From Henckelia pumila (taxonomy: Eukaryota > Streptophyta > Magnoliopsida > Lamiales > Gesneriaceae), in contig NC_133120.1 of the NCBI RefSeq assembly GCF_033568475.1, positions 169,601,991-169,665,990 of the forward strand: 64,000 nucleotides of DNA. Direction: 5' to 3'. The notes beneath the pieces were generated by a model. The model saw nothing but the letters and a program-made list of their open reading frames with translations. It was not told where the DNA came from and made no database searches. Of the stretch, positions 61,887-64,000 are shown piece by piece; the first letter of the stretch is position 1, and every line of letters begins with the position of its first letter. Made by a program: the position numbers and the translations under genes.

Positions 61887-63651
61887 CGACTATACCTCAA
61901 GCAGAGACTGTATTTCTTCAAGATTCAAGATAGCAAGAACATTGAGGATCAGATAGATGAGTTCATCAAGATTCTAAATGATCTAGAGAATGTGGAAGTA
62001 AAACTTGAAGAGTAAGATAAGGCACCCATACTTTTGAATGCCCTTCCAAAATCATATGAAAACTTCAAGGATGTTATGCTCTATGAAAGAGATCGGTCTA
62101 TCTCTCTGGATGAAGTACAATCTGCAATTCAATCTAAGGAACTGCAAAGAAAACTACAAGCTAGTGGGGAAGTCCTTGGCGAAGGGCTGGCTTCTAGGGG
62201 TAGATTAGAGAGGAGAAGTCAAAATTCCAACAAAAATAGGACTCGATCTAAGAGAAAATCATGATTGAAGTGTTTCATATGTCACAAGGAAGGCCACTTC
62301 AAGAGGTATTGTCTAGAAAATAAGCAAAGAAGACCTCATGACAAAGCCAAGGAACCAGGAGAGGCTATGGCAGTCTCTGAAGGATATGAGTTTGCTGAAG
62401 CCCTGATGATGACAGAAAGTAGTATGAAGAGTTAATGGATTCTAGACTCTGACTGTACCTTTCACATGTGCCCAATCAAGTCATGGTTTCAAGAGCTAAG
62501 TGAACTTGATCAAGGAGTAGTTCTACTTGGAAATGAAAGGTCATGCAAGTTATAGGGGATTGGAAATATCAGACTTCAAATGCATGATGGTTTTGAAAAG
62601 ATAATTAACTAGGTAAGATATGTCCCTAAGTTAAAGAGGAATATAATCTCATTGGGGACTCTAGAATCAAATTGACGTACCTTCAAATGTGAGAATGCAG
62701 TAATGAAGTTTTCTAGAGGCTCTTTGATAGTCATGAAGGGAAACATGATTAACTCATTATATATACTACATGCCAAGACAATAATAGGTGGATCAACCAC
62801 TATTCATGAAGGAATGGATAAGTCCAAACTTTGGCACATGAGAACTGGACATGTAGGACAAAAAGGATTGATGGAACTGTCTAAAAATGGTTTACTCTGT
62901 GGAGACAAAAAAAGGGGAGGAGTTTTGTGATTATTGTATTCTTGGACAGACCAAGAGAGTAGAATTTGGCCCAGGCAAACATACATCATTAAAACCCCTT
63001 GAAACATTCATGTTGATCTTTGGGGTCTCTCTAAAACACAAACTCATGGGGGAAGAAGATACTTCTTATCCACAGTAGATGACTTCACAAGAAGAGTCTA
63101 GACACAAATATTGAAAACAACGGATGAGATGACTGAGAAGTTCAAGGAATGGCTGCTCTCTATAGAAAACAAATCAGGACTAAAGGTGAAATACTTCAGA
63201 ACTGACAATGGACTGAAATTTCTCTCTAAAGAGTTCAAGGATCTTTGCTAACAAGAGGAATAACTAGGCATTTCACATTACCTAGAACCCCACAGTAGAA
63301 TGGGGTAGCAGAGAGAATGAATCGTACTCTATTGGAAAAGGTGAGATTCCTAATCCTAAATGTAGGGATACCCAAGATATCCTGGGGTGAAGCACTAGCC
63401 ACAACAACATATCTGATAAATAGGTGCTCTACAAGTGCTCTAAGCTTTAACACCCCTTTAGAAAAATGGAAAGGAGAACCTGCTGATTACTAAAAGTTGG
63501 AGAATATTTGGGTGTCTAGCATATGTTCATGATAAGATAGAACCAAGAGCCCTTAAATGCATATTTATTGGTTATCCTGATGGAGTGAATGGATATAAGG
63601 TCTCGAATTTGGAGACTATAGGTCCTAAATGTTTCAATTCAAGAGATTTTA

Positions 63652-64000
63652 TGTAGTAGCCCGTATCCAATATAAGTTAATCAAGTGTATAATGATGATT
63701 AACTGGCTAAAACAGAATTTAAGGATCAAAGTAGGGCTCGAAAAGGGTTCTGGCCACGGGAAGTTCGGACGGTCTGAACCAGGTTCGAATGCTCCGAACA
63801 AGTTTGGAGGATTGTTTGGAGGCTCTGTGAGGATCGGACGCTCCGAAGGGGATTCGGACGGTCCGATCTCATTCGGATAAGTGGATGAGATTTGATTTGA
63901 AAGGAGGCTAAGATCGGATGCTCCGAAGGTTGGATCGGACGGTCCGATCATATTTTATCAACAGTGACATCACAAGCCAGGACACGTGTTCGACTGTGGT
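63652..64000 (+). mobile_element. third LTR of the same gypsy-type family, cut by the window end
   Basis: Starts TGTAGTAGCCCG, like 43388 and 60439. It has six palindrome copies: 63765-63777, 63785-63797, 63834-63846, 63854-63866, 63914-63926 and 63935-63947. Whether it is solo or part of a full element cannot be seen. Confidence 0.82.

Larger units (their letters stand above)
50376..63651 (+). mobile_element. old copia element (copy 3), hosting nested insertions
   Basis: Its 5' LTR is in two pieces (50376-50755 and 59851-60104) around copia copy 2. Next are a leader (ATGGCGTCGTCTGTGGG at 60105) and gag-pol from 60143, cut by the solo LTR at 60439-61886 and ended by the LTR at 63652. The 3' LTR is not in the window. 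This is the oldest layer of the right half. Confidence 0.85.
60143..63651 (+). pseudogene. gag-pol of copia copy 3, heavily decayed and interrupted
   Basis: Gag starts at 60143 (MKFDIENLIGNNNFALWRIK), with a TAG near 60222 and a frame change at the GA run 60363-60379. It reads MTNSLAN up to 60438 and resumes RLYLKQRLYFF at 61887, beyond the solo LTR. Then come NALPKSYENFKD, a CCHC knuckle (CFICHKEGHFKRYC) near 62270, a protease remnant WILDSDC near 62437 whose usual DSG/DTG is lost, the GAG-pre-integrase segment LWHMRTGH near 62829 and integrase fragments to about 63600. Many stops. It ends at the LTR that begins at 63652. Confidence 0.88.

Overview
The window reads as nuclear DNA of a flowering plant, most likely a eudicot. 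It has intron-containing genes with GT/AG borders, a chloroplast-targeted protochlorophyllide reductase gene, AT-rich intergenic DNA and layered plant LTR retrotransposons, MITEs and a Mutator-like element. I cannot name the species.

Layout. 1-3279 is the 5' end of a minus-strand Ty3/gypsy element (LTR 1415-3279, broken gag). 4795-6306 (minus) is an apparently intact five-exon POR gene with a TATA box and GATA/CCAAT motifs upstream. 8489-15974 (minus) is a seven-exon WD40-repeat gene of the WDR44-like plant family with two TE-like insertions in introns. These two are the only ordinary host genes that I can support.

18049-42894 is one very large Mutator-like element (MULE). It has inverted ends of about 155 bp and a perfect 9-bp target duplication (ATATCTAAT at 18040-18048 and 42895-42903). 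It holds a decayed gene with a C-terminal Ulp1/C48 cysteine-protease domain (18345-22167, plus), a 527-bp tandem array (22454-29272), an open GRF-type zinc-finger plus membrane-helix reading frame (29664-30113, plus) and a decayed MURA transposase (30526-41741, minus). Two retrotransposons sit inside it. One is a gypsy-type element reduced to about 311 bp between its LTRs (24556-28062, TSD TAAGG, in the array). The other is a degenerate copia element (30619-39472, TSD GGTAT) that cuts the transposase gene just before its zinc knuckle.

43388-49901 is a solo gypsy LTR (TSD TAATC/TAATT) split by a non-autonomous LTR element (44415-49436, TSD CACCC). 50376-63651 is an old copia element. Its 5' LTR is split by a young minus-strand copia element (50756-59845, TSD GATTG) of the same family as the one in the MULE, and its gag is split by a solo LTR (60439-61886). 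A third LTR of that solo-LTR family starts at 63652 and runs off the window.

The most unusual items are the complete outline of the Ulp1-bearing MULE, the open GRF-zinc-finger/membrane ORF inside it, the gypsy element that appears to have moved almost without an internal region, and two unrelated LTR families that each carry an array of a family-specific palindrome near the TATA box. All calls come from reading the sequence by eye; family names rest on motif recognition, not on searches.
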